Positions 8,773-17,204 of a stretch of DNA of 64,000 nt are shown here, one piece after another. Under the pieces are notes generated by a model. It worked only from the letters and a program-made list of their open reading frames with translations, was not told where the DNA came from and made no database searches. This stretch comes from Cellulomonas gilvus ATCC 13127 (GTDB taxonomy: Bacteria > Actinomycetota > Actinomycetes > Actinomycetales > Cellulomonadaceae): positions 1,674,001 through 1,738,000 of the forward strand of contig NC_015671.1 of NCBI RefSeq assembly GCF_000218545.1, in the 5' to 3' direction. A program made the position numbers and the translations under genes. The stretch's first letter is position 1. Every line of letters starts with the position of its first letter.

Positions 8773-8780
8773 GGTGCTCT

Positions 8781-8823
8781 GTACCCCAACTGTGTACCCC
8801 AACCAGGCTCCACGTTGGGGTAC
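8781..8823. repeat. GTACCCCAA repeats near attL (possible integrase arm sites)
   Basis: GTACCCCAACTGTGTACCCC is two direct copies of GTACCCC spaced by 7 bases, followed by an inverted copy TTGGGGTAC at 8815-8823. A near-identical double copy lies next to attR at 18753-18773. Tyrosine integrases bind such arm sites on both sides of their core site. Confidence 0.6.
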
Positions 8824-8907
8824 CTGGATCTCGGGCGGACGGCCCCGGACGGCCCCGGCTGCGGGCGATCGTTCGTCTCTTCCCTGTGGTGTCGCGAGCA
8901 TCGTCCG

Positions 8908-9117
8908 TCACCGTTCGAGGATGTCCCCGAGTGCGTCCATTGCGGCTCGAGCGGTGCGCGTCGTGAGATGCGCGTACACCTCCGCGGTCACCTGCGTCCC
9001 GGCGTGCCCGAGCGTCTCGGAGACGGCCTTGAGGTGGATGCCCTTGTCGAGCATGGCGGTGGCCGGGTGACGTCCCGCTGAGTGGTGGAGTTCCTCGACA
9101 CCGTGCGGGTCAGCTTG
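8908..9117 (-). pseudogene. Tyrosine recombinase (integrase), C-terminal 69 codons only
   Basis: The reading frame from 9117 to the TGA at 8908-8910 encodes the end of a phage-type integrase. It shows ELHHSAGRHPATAML, KAVSETLGHAGTQV and VYAHL. The last holds the expected catalytic tyrosine, and LGHAG holds the conserved histidine. Everything upstream, including the first catalytic arginine and the DNA-binding domains, is missing: the frame meets the IS256 element at about 9118. It sits next to attL in the position expected for the island's own integrase. The gene is dead, and its loss would prevent self-excision unless an integrase is supplied in trans. Confidence 0.85.
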
Positions 9118-10480
9118 TTGATCATGCCGTGAGCAGCTGAGGGGCGTCCACCTCCGTCGTCGTGGTCAGCGCGGTGATGGAGGCGAGTTGGGTCATGGAG
9201 CGTTCGGACAGGTTGCGCCGGTCGGTGGCGGCCCATTCGTCGTGGGCCTCGACGAGGACGGCGCCGGCCAGGCGCAGCAGGGCGGCGGGGTTGGGGAAGA
9301 CCCCGACGACGTCGGTGCGGCGCTTGACCTCCTTGTTCAGCCGTTCCAGCGGGTTGGTCGGCCAGATCTTCTTCCAGTGCGCGGCCGGGAATGCGGTGAA
9401 CGCGAGCAGGTCCTCGCGGGCGCCTGCGAGCATCGCGGCGACCTTCGGGTGGGACCGGGCGAGCATGGTCTCGATCGCGTCGAACTGCTCGGCCACGTGC
9501 TGCGCGTCGGGCTGGGCGAAGATCGTGCGGATCGCCGCGGCGACCATCTCGGCGTTGGTGCGGTTGACCGCGTCCAGGGCGTTGCGGGTGAAGTGGACCC
9601 GGCAGCGTTGCCAGGCCGCGCCGAGCAGGACCGAGCTGATCGCGCTCTTGAGGCCCTCGTGCGCGTCGGAGACGACCAGCAGGACTCCGCCCAGCCCGCG
9701 GGCCTTCAGGGAGCGCAGGAAGCTGGTCCAGAACGCGCCGTTCTCGCTGTCACCGACGTCGAACCCCAGGACCTCACGGTGCCCGTCTGCACGCACCCCG
9801 GTGGCGATGACCACGGCCTGGGACACCACCCGGCGCCCGACCCTGGCCTTGCAGTAGGTGGCGTCCAGGAACAAGTAGGGGAACGCGGCGTCGGCCAGCG
9901 ACCGGTCGCGGAACGCGGCGACCTCCTCGTCGAGGCCGGCGCAGATCCGGGAGACCTCGGACTTGGAGATCCCGCTGTCGGCGCCCAGCGCCTTGACCAG
10001 GTCGTCGACCTGGCGGGTCGAGACCCCGTGCAGGTAGGCCTCCATCACCACGGCGAACAGCGCCTGGTCGACCCGACGGCGACGCTCGAGCAGCGACGGG
10101 AAGAACGACCCGGTGCGCAGCTTGGGGATCCGCAGGTCCAGGTCACCGGCCGTCGTGGTCAACGTCCGGTCCCGCGTCCCGTTGCGCTGGGCAGTGCGCT
10201 CAGCGCTGCGCTGCCAGGGGCCCGCGCCGATCACCGAGGTCGCCTCGGCGTCGATCAGTTCCTGGTAGAGGCGCTCGGTCGCCGTGCGGATCCGGTCGCT
10301 GACCTCGGTGTCCTTCAACGCCGCGAGCAGCTCGAGCAAGGCAGACTGGTCCATAGCCATCGTGCGATGTGTCCTTCCGTGAGTTCCCTAGTCCGGTCTC
10401 ACTGACCATCGCACGATGGCCTTCACCGTCATGGACACCACGACGCTGCAGGCCAGGAACTACACCACACCAGGGGACGT
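9118..10480 (-). mobile_element. IS256-family insertion sequence
   Basis: An element with one full-length transposase read on the minus strand. The left edge is set by the break in the integrase at about 9118. The right edge lies between 10430 and 10485, where a CoiA-like fragment begins. I could not identify a convincing terminal inverted repeat or target duplication, so both limits are approximate. A palindromic CCATCGCACGATGG-like motif upstream of the transposase (10357-10419) may be part of its promoter region. Confidence 0.75.
9122..10360 (-). CDS. IS256-family (mutator-type) transposase
   Basis: Full-length 412-residue DDE transposase. Catalytic positions are visible in LFLDATYCKARVG (first Asp), VVSDAHEGLKSAI (second Asp) and NPLERLNKEVKRRT (Glu). 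The RCRVHFTRNAL stretch between them is typical of the mutator superfamily. The gene has no internal stop, so the element may still be active. It is read toward the integrase remnant it interrupts. The start ATG at 10360 follows AAGGACACATCGCACG. In the family this enzyme moves the element by a copy-out-paste-in route through a circular intermediate. Confidence 0.95.
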   Translation of the reverse strand: MAMDQSALLELLAALKDTEVSDRIRTATERLYQELIDAEATSVIGAGPWQRSAERTAQRNGTRDRTLTTTAGDLDLRIPKLRTGSFFPSLLERRRRVDQALFAVVMEAYLHGVSTRQVDDLVKALGADSGISKSEVSRICAGLDEEVAAFRDRSLADAAFPYLFLDATYCKARVGRRVVSQAVVIATGVRADGHREVLGFDVGDSENGAFWTSFLRSLKARGLGGVLLVVSDAHEGLKSAISSVLLGAAWQRCRVHFTRNALDAVNRTNAEMVAAAIRTIFAQPDAQHVAEQFDAIETMLARSHPKVAAMLAGAREDLLAFTAFPAAHWKKIWPTNPLERLNKEVKRRTDVVGVFPNPAALLRLAGAVLVEAHDEWAATDRRNLSERSMTQLASITALTTTTEVDAPQLLTA

Positions 10481-10484
10481 CACC

Positions 10485-10654
10485 CTGAGCGGCGAGTCCC
10501 TGGCACATAGGCTCCTAAAGCTCGAGCTTGTGGATGCGGTTCGCCTCGCCGGCTGGAATGCACAGCTCGAAGTCTCGGGAGACGGGTGGCGTGCGGATGT
10601 GCTCGCGAGTAAACCGACTTCGTCCCGACGGATTGCCCGGGAGGCGCAACTCTC
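10485..10654 (+). pseudogene. CoiA-like competence/nuclease fragment
   Basis: The open frame encodes SLAHRLLKLELVDAVRLAGW, AQLEVSGDGWRADVLAS and RRIAREAQLS. These resemble the N-terminal part of CoiA-like proteins, which carry a PD-(D/E)XK nuclease-like fold (GWRADV and the later Glu/Gln motif). It is cut on the left by the IS256 element and on the right by the IS3 element that begins at 10655. The first residues of the open frame from ATG 10416 probably belong to the IS256 end. It is a short dead fragment of island cargo, and the family call rests on about 55 residues. Confidence 0.5.
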
Positions 10655-10705
10655 TGAACCGCCCCGGCTTCCATGGAGGCTCTCAATCCACGGAGGATGA
10701 GAGTC

Positions 10706-10996
10706 ATGGCTGCACCGAGGAAGTACCCGGACGAGTTGCGTGAGCGCGCGATCCGGCTCGTGCTGGGCGCGAGGAGGGACCCGGTGTCCCGTCCGGCGGC
10801 GTGCCGTCGGATCGGGGACCAGCTCGGGATCAACCCCGAGACCCTGCGCGGGTGGGTGAACCGGGCCGAGACCGACGCTGGCGACCGGCCGGGCACGACG
10901 GCCAGCGACGCGCGGCGGATGGCCGAGCTCGAGCGTGAAGTGCGCGAGCTGCGCCGGGCGAACGCGATCTTGAAGGCGGCGTCGGCTTTCTTCGCG
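10706..10996 (+). pseudogene. IS3-family OrfA (helix-turn-helix), split by IS110
   Basis: Codons 1-97 encode the transposase-8 type helix-turn-helix protein (RKYPDELRERAIRLVL) and a leucine-zipper-like coiled coil (ELEREVRELRRANAILKAA). The frame then runs into the IS110 element. The missing last ten codons, AELDRPSTR and a stop, are found intact at 12329-12358. Joining the two halves at GCG/GCG gives a perfect OrfA, which shows that the IS110 element inserted here. Start ATG 10706 follows GGAGG at 10692. Family OrfA proteins bind the element ends and form OrfAB by frameshifting. Confidence 0.85.
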
Positions 10997-11209
10997 TCAG
11001 TACCAGACTGGATGGTGGCTCGGCGGGGCTGGCTCGTTTCTTCGCTGCCTTCGTGGCTTGTCCGCGATGTGCCGTCTCGCCGGGTCGGCGCCGCTGGACG
11101 GGGCGTGGCCTGATAGGAGCTTGCTTGCTCACCGTGCCCGACTGAGGCGTGCCCGTCCCCCGGGCCGGCGGCACCATCCCCATCGGTTGGCGAGGCTGCG
11201 GAGGTCTGG
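10997..11209 (+). ncRNA. Candidate bridge RNA region of the IS110 element
   Basis: This is a noncoding left end of 213 bases between the element edge and the transposase ATG. In IS110-group elements such as IS621 this region is transcribed into a bridge RNA with two internal loops that pair to target and donor DNA. I can see several GC-rich self-complementary stretches, but I cannot fold it or assign the loops reliably. The call rests on position and family knowledge. Confidence 0.45.
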
Positions 11210-12301
11210 ATGACGGTCGTTGGTATCGACGCACACAAGAACTGGCACACGCTCGTCGCGGTCGACGACGTCGGCAAGCGCCTCGCGGTGTTGACCGTCG
11301 AGGCCCGCGCCGTGGGGCACCGTCAGATCCTGACCTGGCTCGAGCAGTTCGACGGCGTCGCGGTCGCTGTCGAGGACTGCCGTCACCTGACGCGCCGGCT
11401 CGAGGCAGACCTGCTCAACGCCGGTCACCAGGTCGTGCGGGTTCACACCCGGTTGATGGCCGGGATGCGGCGCAGCGGCCGCGAGCCGGGCAAGTCCGAC
11501 CCGATCGACGCCGAGGCGGTCGCCCGCGTCGCGCTACGTGAAGACGGCCTGCCGACCGCCGAGCTGCCCGGTGCGAGCAGGGAGATCAAGCTGTTGACCG
11601 ACCATCGGCGCACTCTGGTCGCTCGGCGCACCGCGATGCAGTCCAAGGTCCGATGGTTCTTGCACGAGATCGACCCTGACCTGCACATTCCTGCCCGGGC
11701 CCTGCGCCGCTACCAGCTCTTGGACGACCTGCAAGAGCGGATCGCCTGTCGCGATGGCGTGGTCGCCGAGATCGCCCGCGACTTGCTCGACGACATCCGC
11801 TCGCTGACCCGGCGGATCAACGACATCGAGCGGCGACTGGCCACACTCGTGCGCGCGGGGCACCCCTCGTTGCTCGAAGTACCGGGCCTGGGCGTCCTGG
11901 GCGCGGCGATGATCGTCGGCGAGACGGCCGGAGCACGCCGGTTCCGGTCCAGGCACGCCTTCGCCCGGTTCAACGGCACCGCACCGATCCCGGTCTGGTC
12001 CGGCAACACCGTGCGGGTGCGCCTCTCACGCGGCGGGAACCGCACGATCAACACCGCCCTGCACATGGCCGCGGTCACCCAGCTGCGTCTTGGCGGCCAG
12101 GGAGCCGCCTACTACGCCAAGCTCATCACGACCGGCAAGACCCGCACCGAGGCGCTACGGCTGCTACGCCGACGCATCTCCGACCGCGTGTTCGCCGCGA
12201 TGAGCACCGACGAGCTCGTCACCAAGACCACGCCGCCGGCAACCGCGGCAGCGACCGCAACACCGCGAGCGGGCGCGGTGGACCTCGGGCGAGCGGCGTG
12301 A
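11210..12301 (+). CDS. IS110-family DEDD transposase/recombinase
   Basis: Full-length 363-residue recombinase. The N-terminal RuvC-like DEDD residues are visible: Asp7 in GIDAHKNWH, Glu55 in VEDCRHL, and Asp97 and Asp100 in KSDPIDAEA. The C-terminal transposase-20 domain has LLEVPGLGVLGAA, the FNGTAPIP segment and GGNRTINTALHMAA. A predicted coiled coil joins the two. ATG 11210 is preceded by GGAGG at a 6-base spacing. The family recombines circular donor DNA into targets chosen by the element's own bridge RNA. No stop or frameshift is seen, so it may be active. Confidence 0.95.
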   Translation: MTVVGIDAHKNWHTLVAVDDVGKRLAVLTVEARAVGHRQILTWLEQFDGVAVAVEDCRHLTRRLEADLLNAGHQVVRVHTRLMAGMRRSGREPGKSDPIDAEAVARVALREDGLPTAELPGASREIKLLTDHRRTLVARRTAMQSKVRWFLHEIDPDLHIPARALRRYQLLDDLQERIACRDGVVAEIARDLLDDIRSLTRRINDIERRLATLVRAGHPSLLEVPGLGVLGAAMIVGETAGARRFRSRHAFARFNGTAPIPVWSGNTVRVRLSRGGNRTINTALHMAAVTQLRLGGQGAAYYAKLITTGKTRTEALRLLRRRISDRVFAAMSTDELVTKTTPPATAAATATPRAGAVDLGRAA

Positions 12302-12328
12302 CGGCATCGAAGTTGACATAGGAGCATC

Positions 12329-13202
<874 letters not shown>

Positions 13203-13712
13203 GGCTGCCTCGGTCCGAATGGACCACGCATCCGGCCACGTCACCGCGGCGTTGCACGGCGCTGACCAGGGCGTTTACCGCGATCCGGGACGTCATTCGG
13301 TCGCTGATCGAGTACCCGACGATGCGGTTGGAGTGCACGTCCTTGATCGCGCACAGGTACAGCTTGCCCTCGCCCGTGGGGTGTTCGGTGATGTCCCAGA
13401 GCCACAACCGGTTCGGGCCATCCGCGCGGAAGATCCGCAGCACGCGGTCGTCGTGCGCTGGCGGGCCGGCCTTCTTGCCGTTCTTGGCGCGCTTCTTGCC
13501 GAACACCGACCACCACCGGTTGTCCCGGCAGATCCGCCACACGGTGCGGTCGCAGGCGACCTGCCCGGCGCGGGCCGCCTCGTCGGCCAGCAGCGGTGCA
13601 CGGGTGCAGCGAGCCAGCGGTAGTAGGGCTGTCTGGCGAGCTTCAGGACCCGGCACGTCACCGCGACGGGGACCCCGTCGGCGGCGAGCTCACTCACGAG
13701 CGGGTAGGTCAT
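13203..13712 (-). pseudogene. IS3-family OrfB of element B, internally deleted and interrupted by IS30
   Basis: ATG 13712 overlaps the OrfA stop (ATGA) and gives MTYPLVSELAADGVPVAVTC. Around 13600 the frame changes and residues are missing between PYYRWLA and the next recognisable part, DEAARAGQVACDRTVWR. The DDE core follows, with LWLWDITEH (first Asp) and VVHSDRGSQ (second Asp), and then the frame runs straight into the IS30 fragment. The third catalytic residue is lost. The DNA therefore shows one long open frame that is a chimera, not a working transposase. Confidence 0.85.
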
Positions 13713-13996
13713 TTTCCCGGCAGATGCGTCTGAGCGAAGTACGCAGCGGCTCGGCGAAGGACCTCGTTCTCCTGCTCCAGGAGCCGCACACGCTTCTTGG
13801 CCTCGCGCAGCTCGGCCGATTCCGAGGCCGTCACGCCGGGCCGGTTGCCGTCCTCGACGTCGGCGGCATGCATCCAGTTGCGCAGGCACGAGTCGCTGAT
13901 GCCGAAGTCCTTGGCGATCTGAGACACAGGGGCATCACCGCGACGGGCGATGGCCACGACGTCGTCGCGGAACTCCTTGGGGTGGGGTCTGGGCAC
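13709..13996 (-). CDS. IS3-family OrfA of element B
   Basis: Small helix-turn-helix transposase subunit of 95 residues. RPHPKEFRDDVVAIARR opens the HTH region, and KKRVRLLEQENEVLRRAAAY forms the coiled coil. I chose GTG 13996 because GGAAGG lies 9 bases upstream; an ATG at 14005 is in frame but directly abuts that ribosome site. The gene itself is intact and coupled to orfB by an ATGA overlap, but orfB is broken, so the element cannot transpose by itself. Confidence 0.85.
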   Translation of the reverse strand: MPRPHPKEFRDDVVAIARRGDAPVSQIAKDFGISDSCLRNWMHAADVEDGNRPGVTASESAELREAKKRVRLLEQENEVLRRAAAYFAQTHLPGK

Positions 13997-14089
13997 GGTG
14001 CACATCCTTCCAGCGGTGCCCCAGGCACCACAGGTCAGGTGTCACCTATCCGTGCAGCAGACCCGGGTCCGTTCTGCCCTCCGTGTCGC

Positions 14090-14103
14090 TACCGTGAGGG
14101 CCG
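14090..14103 (+). promoter_or_regulatory. Leaderless-type promoter of the 724-residue gene
   Basis: TACCGT at 14090-14095 ends 7 bases before GTG 14103. In actinobacteria this spacing places the transcription start at the start codon. It lies just outside the end of IS3 element B. Confidence 0.5.
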
Positions 14104-16277
14104 TGGAACGAGGCGATGGGAACCCGAACGAACAACTGCGTTTCTGGGTCTGGCTGATTGGCGCCTGGGCGGGTGAGCCGCTGGTCGCGGTCGCCGACCC
14201 GGACTTCGTCGATGTCTCTTTTGCCTCCTTGTTCCCTTCGGCTACATCGACGGGCATCGAGCCCGATCCCGAGACACCCGGTCGCCAGCCCGCGCCGGTG
14301 TTGCTCCTGCCGAGATGGGGTCGGCTCGACGAGCGTCGAAGCGTTGCTGATGCCCCCGAGACCCGCGAAGCGCACGAAGCTCAGTTGCTGGAGGCACTGA
14401 CCCAGGCAGTGCCAGCAGAGCGCGTCGGCTGGCTCGGGCCTGCGGCATTCCTGCGCAGCGACTCATCCGCTCGGGTCCGCAGCTGGATCGCGCGTGACTG
14501 GACTGTTGACCTCGTCGTCGAGACGAATAGTCACTTTTCGGGCGTGCATCCAGCCTTCCAACTTGCATTCATTGCCTTCCGCAAGCGCGACGAACGAGAA
14601 CCTAAGCTCGCGCGCTACGTCGGTTTTCGGGCTGAAGAGGCGGGGCCCGAGCTGCGGGCCGAGGTTCACGGCCTCCTTCGGCGGGCCGGGGGGCAAACGG
14701 AGCATGGCTATGTACTGCGTGTCCAGCCCGATGCGAGCGCCGGCTGGGGATTCGATCAGAACCACCCGAGGCACGCTCGCAGCGCGCGCGATCTCGAGAG
14801 TTTTGGCCAAGCCACAGCTCTCGGTGAAGTCGCGGAGCTCGTGCTCCCGCGCTACCGGCGCGGCAAGGGCAATTGCCCCAACGAAGAATGTCGCGTGATC
14901 GAAGCGCGAGGCATCGGCCGCGACGGCAGCATCGATCTAGATAGATGCTCAACAGTCAAGGCAGATCCGCTCGCTGACTATAGTCTTCGCGTTGGCGACG
15001 TTCTCGTTGTTGAGTTGCGCCGGCCCGCCGATCGCCTCCGGGTCGCAGTTGTTCGCCCCGAGCATCTGCCGGCCTCGGCTGGCCCGAACCTGATTGTCGT
15101 TCGTCCGAACGCTGACATCGACGAGCACACGCGACAGTTCTTGGTCGAGTACCTGAGGTCTCGCCGCGCGGCCGACCTCCTCGACGGACTCGGCGGCGCC
15201 GGTCTGCACGTGAACGTCGCGCGACTCGGGCAACTCCCCGTCCCCATCTGGGATGCAGATCTGCGCGAAGCGTTCGCCGTGGCAGACGGTGCGAGGATTC
15301 AGTTCTCCCGATGGGTCGACGGATCGACCGCTCTCTTGCGCGAGATGTTCGAGTTGCCATCTGCGTCCGAGGCCCGCGAGCACCTGATGGCTAACGGTCG
15401 AATCCTGCGGCAGAGACTCGCGGCCGCCGAGCAGATCGAGACGCTCGCATTTATCGTACGAACGCAGTATCCCCATCCCGTAGCATACCGTTGGCGCGCG
15501 GTCGAGGCCGAGGTGAGCGTTGGTGACCCTGACCGTAGCATCGGCGCGATTCGTGAGTGCTTCGAGGTCGTGGAGTGCGTTATTGCGTCTTTCGTCCTCG
15601 CGAGCGCGCACAGTCGGGGTATCGAATTGGGTGCCGTCGCTCAACTCAAGCGGAGTTTCAATTCCGGTGTGAGCGGGCCATCGCTGGGCGACTGGATGCA
15701 GCTTGTTGATGAGTCGTCGAGCCGGGCATTTCGGTCATTGGACGACCCGCTTCTCCACGCCATCCTTAGGTACGCCCGCGATGCCGCGACCGAGCGGCGC
15801 GCCCTCAAGCAATTGCGTGACGATTGGGCACATCTTCGACGCGAGCCATATCGGCAGCGAGTGGAGATGTCGGAAAGCGCCCTAGAGAGTCTCAGTCGGG
15901 TTCTCAAGAGTGCCGATTTTCTGACCGACTACAAGCTCGTGCACATAGTCGACACGAGATGGGACTCGTTCAGTGGCGTGGGACGAGTTGTCCATAGGGT
16001 CTTGGCGGGCGACCATTCTGTTGTGCCTCAATCATCCATCACGTCCAGTCAACTTGGCATAGAAGTGGACTCGCTGTATGCATTGGGGCCGTTCGGGGAC
16101 CTCCTGCTTCTACGCCCATTCCTGAGTGGTGGGCGCTGCGGGTCCTGCCAGGCTTGGCATACGTTCCATCCTGATCGCCTCACGACGGACCACGGCGTCC
16201 TTCGTAGTCTGGAAGAGGGGCATACGGCAGTAGACCCGGGTCTCAAGCGCTCGCTGGCGTACGTTGGTCTCGCGTAA
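14103..16277 (+). CDS. Large methylase/specificity-like protein with candidate HEPN domain; putative defence gene
   Basis: Uncharacterised 724-residue protein. Residues ~120-165 (IARDWTVDLVVETNSHFSGV) resemble the late part of N6-adenine methylase domains, but I see no NPPY/DPPY catalytic motif. Residues ~290-385 (YSLRVGDVLVVELRRP ... LGQLPVPIWD) resemble the target-recognition half of type I specificity subunits. The C-terminal half is helical and contains RDDWAH (Arg572-His577), which fits the RxxxxH motif of HEPN RNases, and a CxxC pair at Cys679/682. GTG 14103 is chosen from the upstream -10; GTG 14094 is an alternative. Codon use is visibly less GC-biased than in the flanks, supporting transfer. 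Neighbouring restriction-like remnants suggest anti-phage defence, which is inference. Confidence 0.8.
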   Translation: MERGDGNPNEQLRFWVWLIGAWAGEPLVAVADPDFVDVSFASLFPSATSTGIEPDPETPGRQPAPVLLLPRWGRLDERRSVADAPETREAHEAQLLEALTQAVPAERVGWLGPAAFLRSDSSARVRSWIARDWTVDLVVETNSHFSGVHPAFQLAFIAFRKRDEREPKLARYVGFRAEEAGPELRAEVHGLLRRAGGQTEHGYVLRVQPDASAGWGFDQNHPRHARSARDLESFGQATALGEVAELVLPRYRRGKGNCPNEECRVIEARGIGRDGSIDLDRCSTVKADPLADYSLRVGDVLVVELRRPADRLRVAVVRPEHLPASAGPNLIVVRPNADIDEHTRQFLVEYLRSRRAADLLDGLGGAGLHVNVARLGQLPVPIWDADLREAFAVADGARIQFSRWVDGSTALLREMFELPSASEAREHLMANGRILRQRLAAAEQIETLAFIVRTQYPHPVAYRWRAVEAEVSVGDPDRSIGAIRECFEVVECVIASFVLASAHSRGIELGAVAQLKRSFNSGVSGPSLGDWMQLVDESSSRAFRSLDDPLLHAILRYARDAATERRALKQLRDDWAHLRREPYRQRVEMSESALESLSRVLKSADFLTDYKLVHIVDTRWDSFSGVGRVVHRVLAGDHSVVPQSSITSSQLGIEVDSLYALGPFGDLLLLRPFLSGGRCGSCQAWHTFHPDRLTTDHGVLRSLEEGHTAVDPGLKRSLAYVGLA

Positions 16278-16353
16278 CGGCGCGGCCCCCCCGTAGGTGA
16301 ACGACGGCGAAGCGGACGCTCGCACCGCGCGAGTGCGGCGCAACTGACAAGCA

Positions 16354-16694
16354 TCACCGATCCAGTCGATTCGCGAGATGGGCCATCCGTCGTGCCAGAT
16401 CGTGCACCTGTCCGAGCAACGTCTCGGGCTCGAGGTCGAGGTCGAGTGCGTGCTGGTGGATCTCGACACCGGCACTGACGACGCGGTGCACCGCTTCTGG
16501 CTCGTTTCCCTGGGCGTAGACGAGGTGGCCGCGTGGCAGGCCGCGCACCGAGCAGTACGCGAGCATCTGGTACAGGTCGGCGTTCGGGTAGCCGCTCGGC
16601 TTCTCGACCTTGTACTTCGCGTCGATCACGGCCGTCGGGGCCGCGGAACCAGGCCCGTACCAGACGATGTCCGGCTTCATCAGCACGGACGACT
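16354..16694 (-). pseudogene. McrC-like nuclease, C-terminal part
   Basis: Minus-strand frame of ~113 codons. It has LMKPDIVWYGPG, then AVIDAKYKVEK (the D...DxK nuclease core) and ADLYQMLAYCSVRGLPRGHL, which match the PD-(D/E)XK end of McrC-type restriction proteins. The N-terminal two-thirds are missing. At about 16694 the sequence joins, in a different frame, the N-terminus of a helicase gene on the same strand. The remnant therefore lacks its own start and is probably not expressed as a protein. In its family McrC works with a motor partner to cut modified or foreign DNA. Confidence 0.75.
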
Positions 16695-17000
16695 CGCCTC
16701 GCGCTGATGACGGTGCAGCGTGAGCGTCGTCGAACCGGGATCGTTCGCATGCTTCTTGACCCGGAAGATGCGCTCGTTCTCGGGATGCAGGATGCCCTCG
16801 GCGACGAGGTCGCTGACGGTCCCGCCAGTCTCGAAGCTCGGGTTGAGACTGAGCCACGGGTCGGGCCACTGGGCGCCGCCGTCGAGCAGACCGGTCACGT
16901 GGGCGGCGATGCGACGGTCGCGGACCTCGACCGTCCCCGACGTGAATGCGCGGTAGTCGCCGATGAGGCGGTCGCGGATGGCGAACACGTCCACGGCCAT
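16695..17000 (-). pseudogene. SF2 helicase N-terminal fragment fused by deletion to the McrC-like remnant
   Basis: ATG 17000 opens AVDVFAIRDRLIGDYRAFTS, then WPDPWLSLNPSFE, VSDLVAEGILHPENERIFRV and TLTLHRHQREA. I recognise this as the extreme N-terminus of a large DEAD/DEAH-type helicase found in bacterial defence loci, ending where the Q-motif region would lead into Walker A. Four codons later the frame stops. None of the helicase motor motifs remain. The head-to-tail join with the McrC-like end implies a deletion that removed most of both genes, which were probably neighbours in one operon. Confidence 0.7.
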
Positions 17001-17191
17001 GTGACCCACTTGCTTCGCTGCCTCGGTAGCCCGAAGTCTGCCACCGGTGGCCGCGCTCGGGCAGCAAACGCGCACGTCCGAGGCCGTTGGCCCGAGGACG
17101 ACACGCTTCGCCTCTCGCGCCGAGTCTGTTCTGTCCTGATGCGAGCAGTGACTGCGCTCCCGCGTCGGGGTACACGCAGTTCGCACGTAGG

Positions 17192-17204
17192 TACGGTGGG
17201 CCCG
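17192..17204 (+). promoter_or_regulatory. Leaderless-type promoter of the HNH gene
   Basis: TACGGT at 17192-17197 ends 6 bases before GTG 17204. The rest of the 203-base gap between the divergent helicase remnant and the HNH gene shows no other clear signal. Confidence 0.5.

Larger units (their letters stand above)
10997..12328 (+). mobile_element. IS110-family insertion sequence inside IS3 orfA
   Basis: The limits are inferred from the uninterrupted orfA sequence on either side. The left end has 213 noncoding bases before the transposase, and the right end only 27 bases after it. That lopsided layout fits the IS110 group, whose left end encodes a structured guide (bridge) RNA in the elements studied so far. 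No target duplication is evident, which is also normal for the family. The element appears complete. Confidence 0.8.
13203..14045 (-). mobile_element. IS3-family element B, left part only
   Basis: The element has an intact orfA and a damaged orfB, cut at 13202 by the IS30 fragment. The upstream end lies near 14045 in the sequence ACCTGTGGTGCCTGGGGCAC; its exact base and inverted repeat are not resolved. Confidence 0.7.

Noticed and set aside
9100..10490. Terminal inverted repeats of the IS256 element
   Set aside because: Several weak matches (for example GGGT near both ends) were tried, but none is convincing, so the ends are left approximate.
11034..11113. The C-terminal extension of IS3 OrfA read into IS110 DNA
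   Set aside because: The extra residues are an artefact of the IS110 insertion; the true OrfA end lies at 12329-12358.
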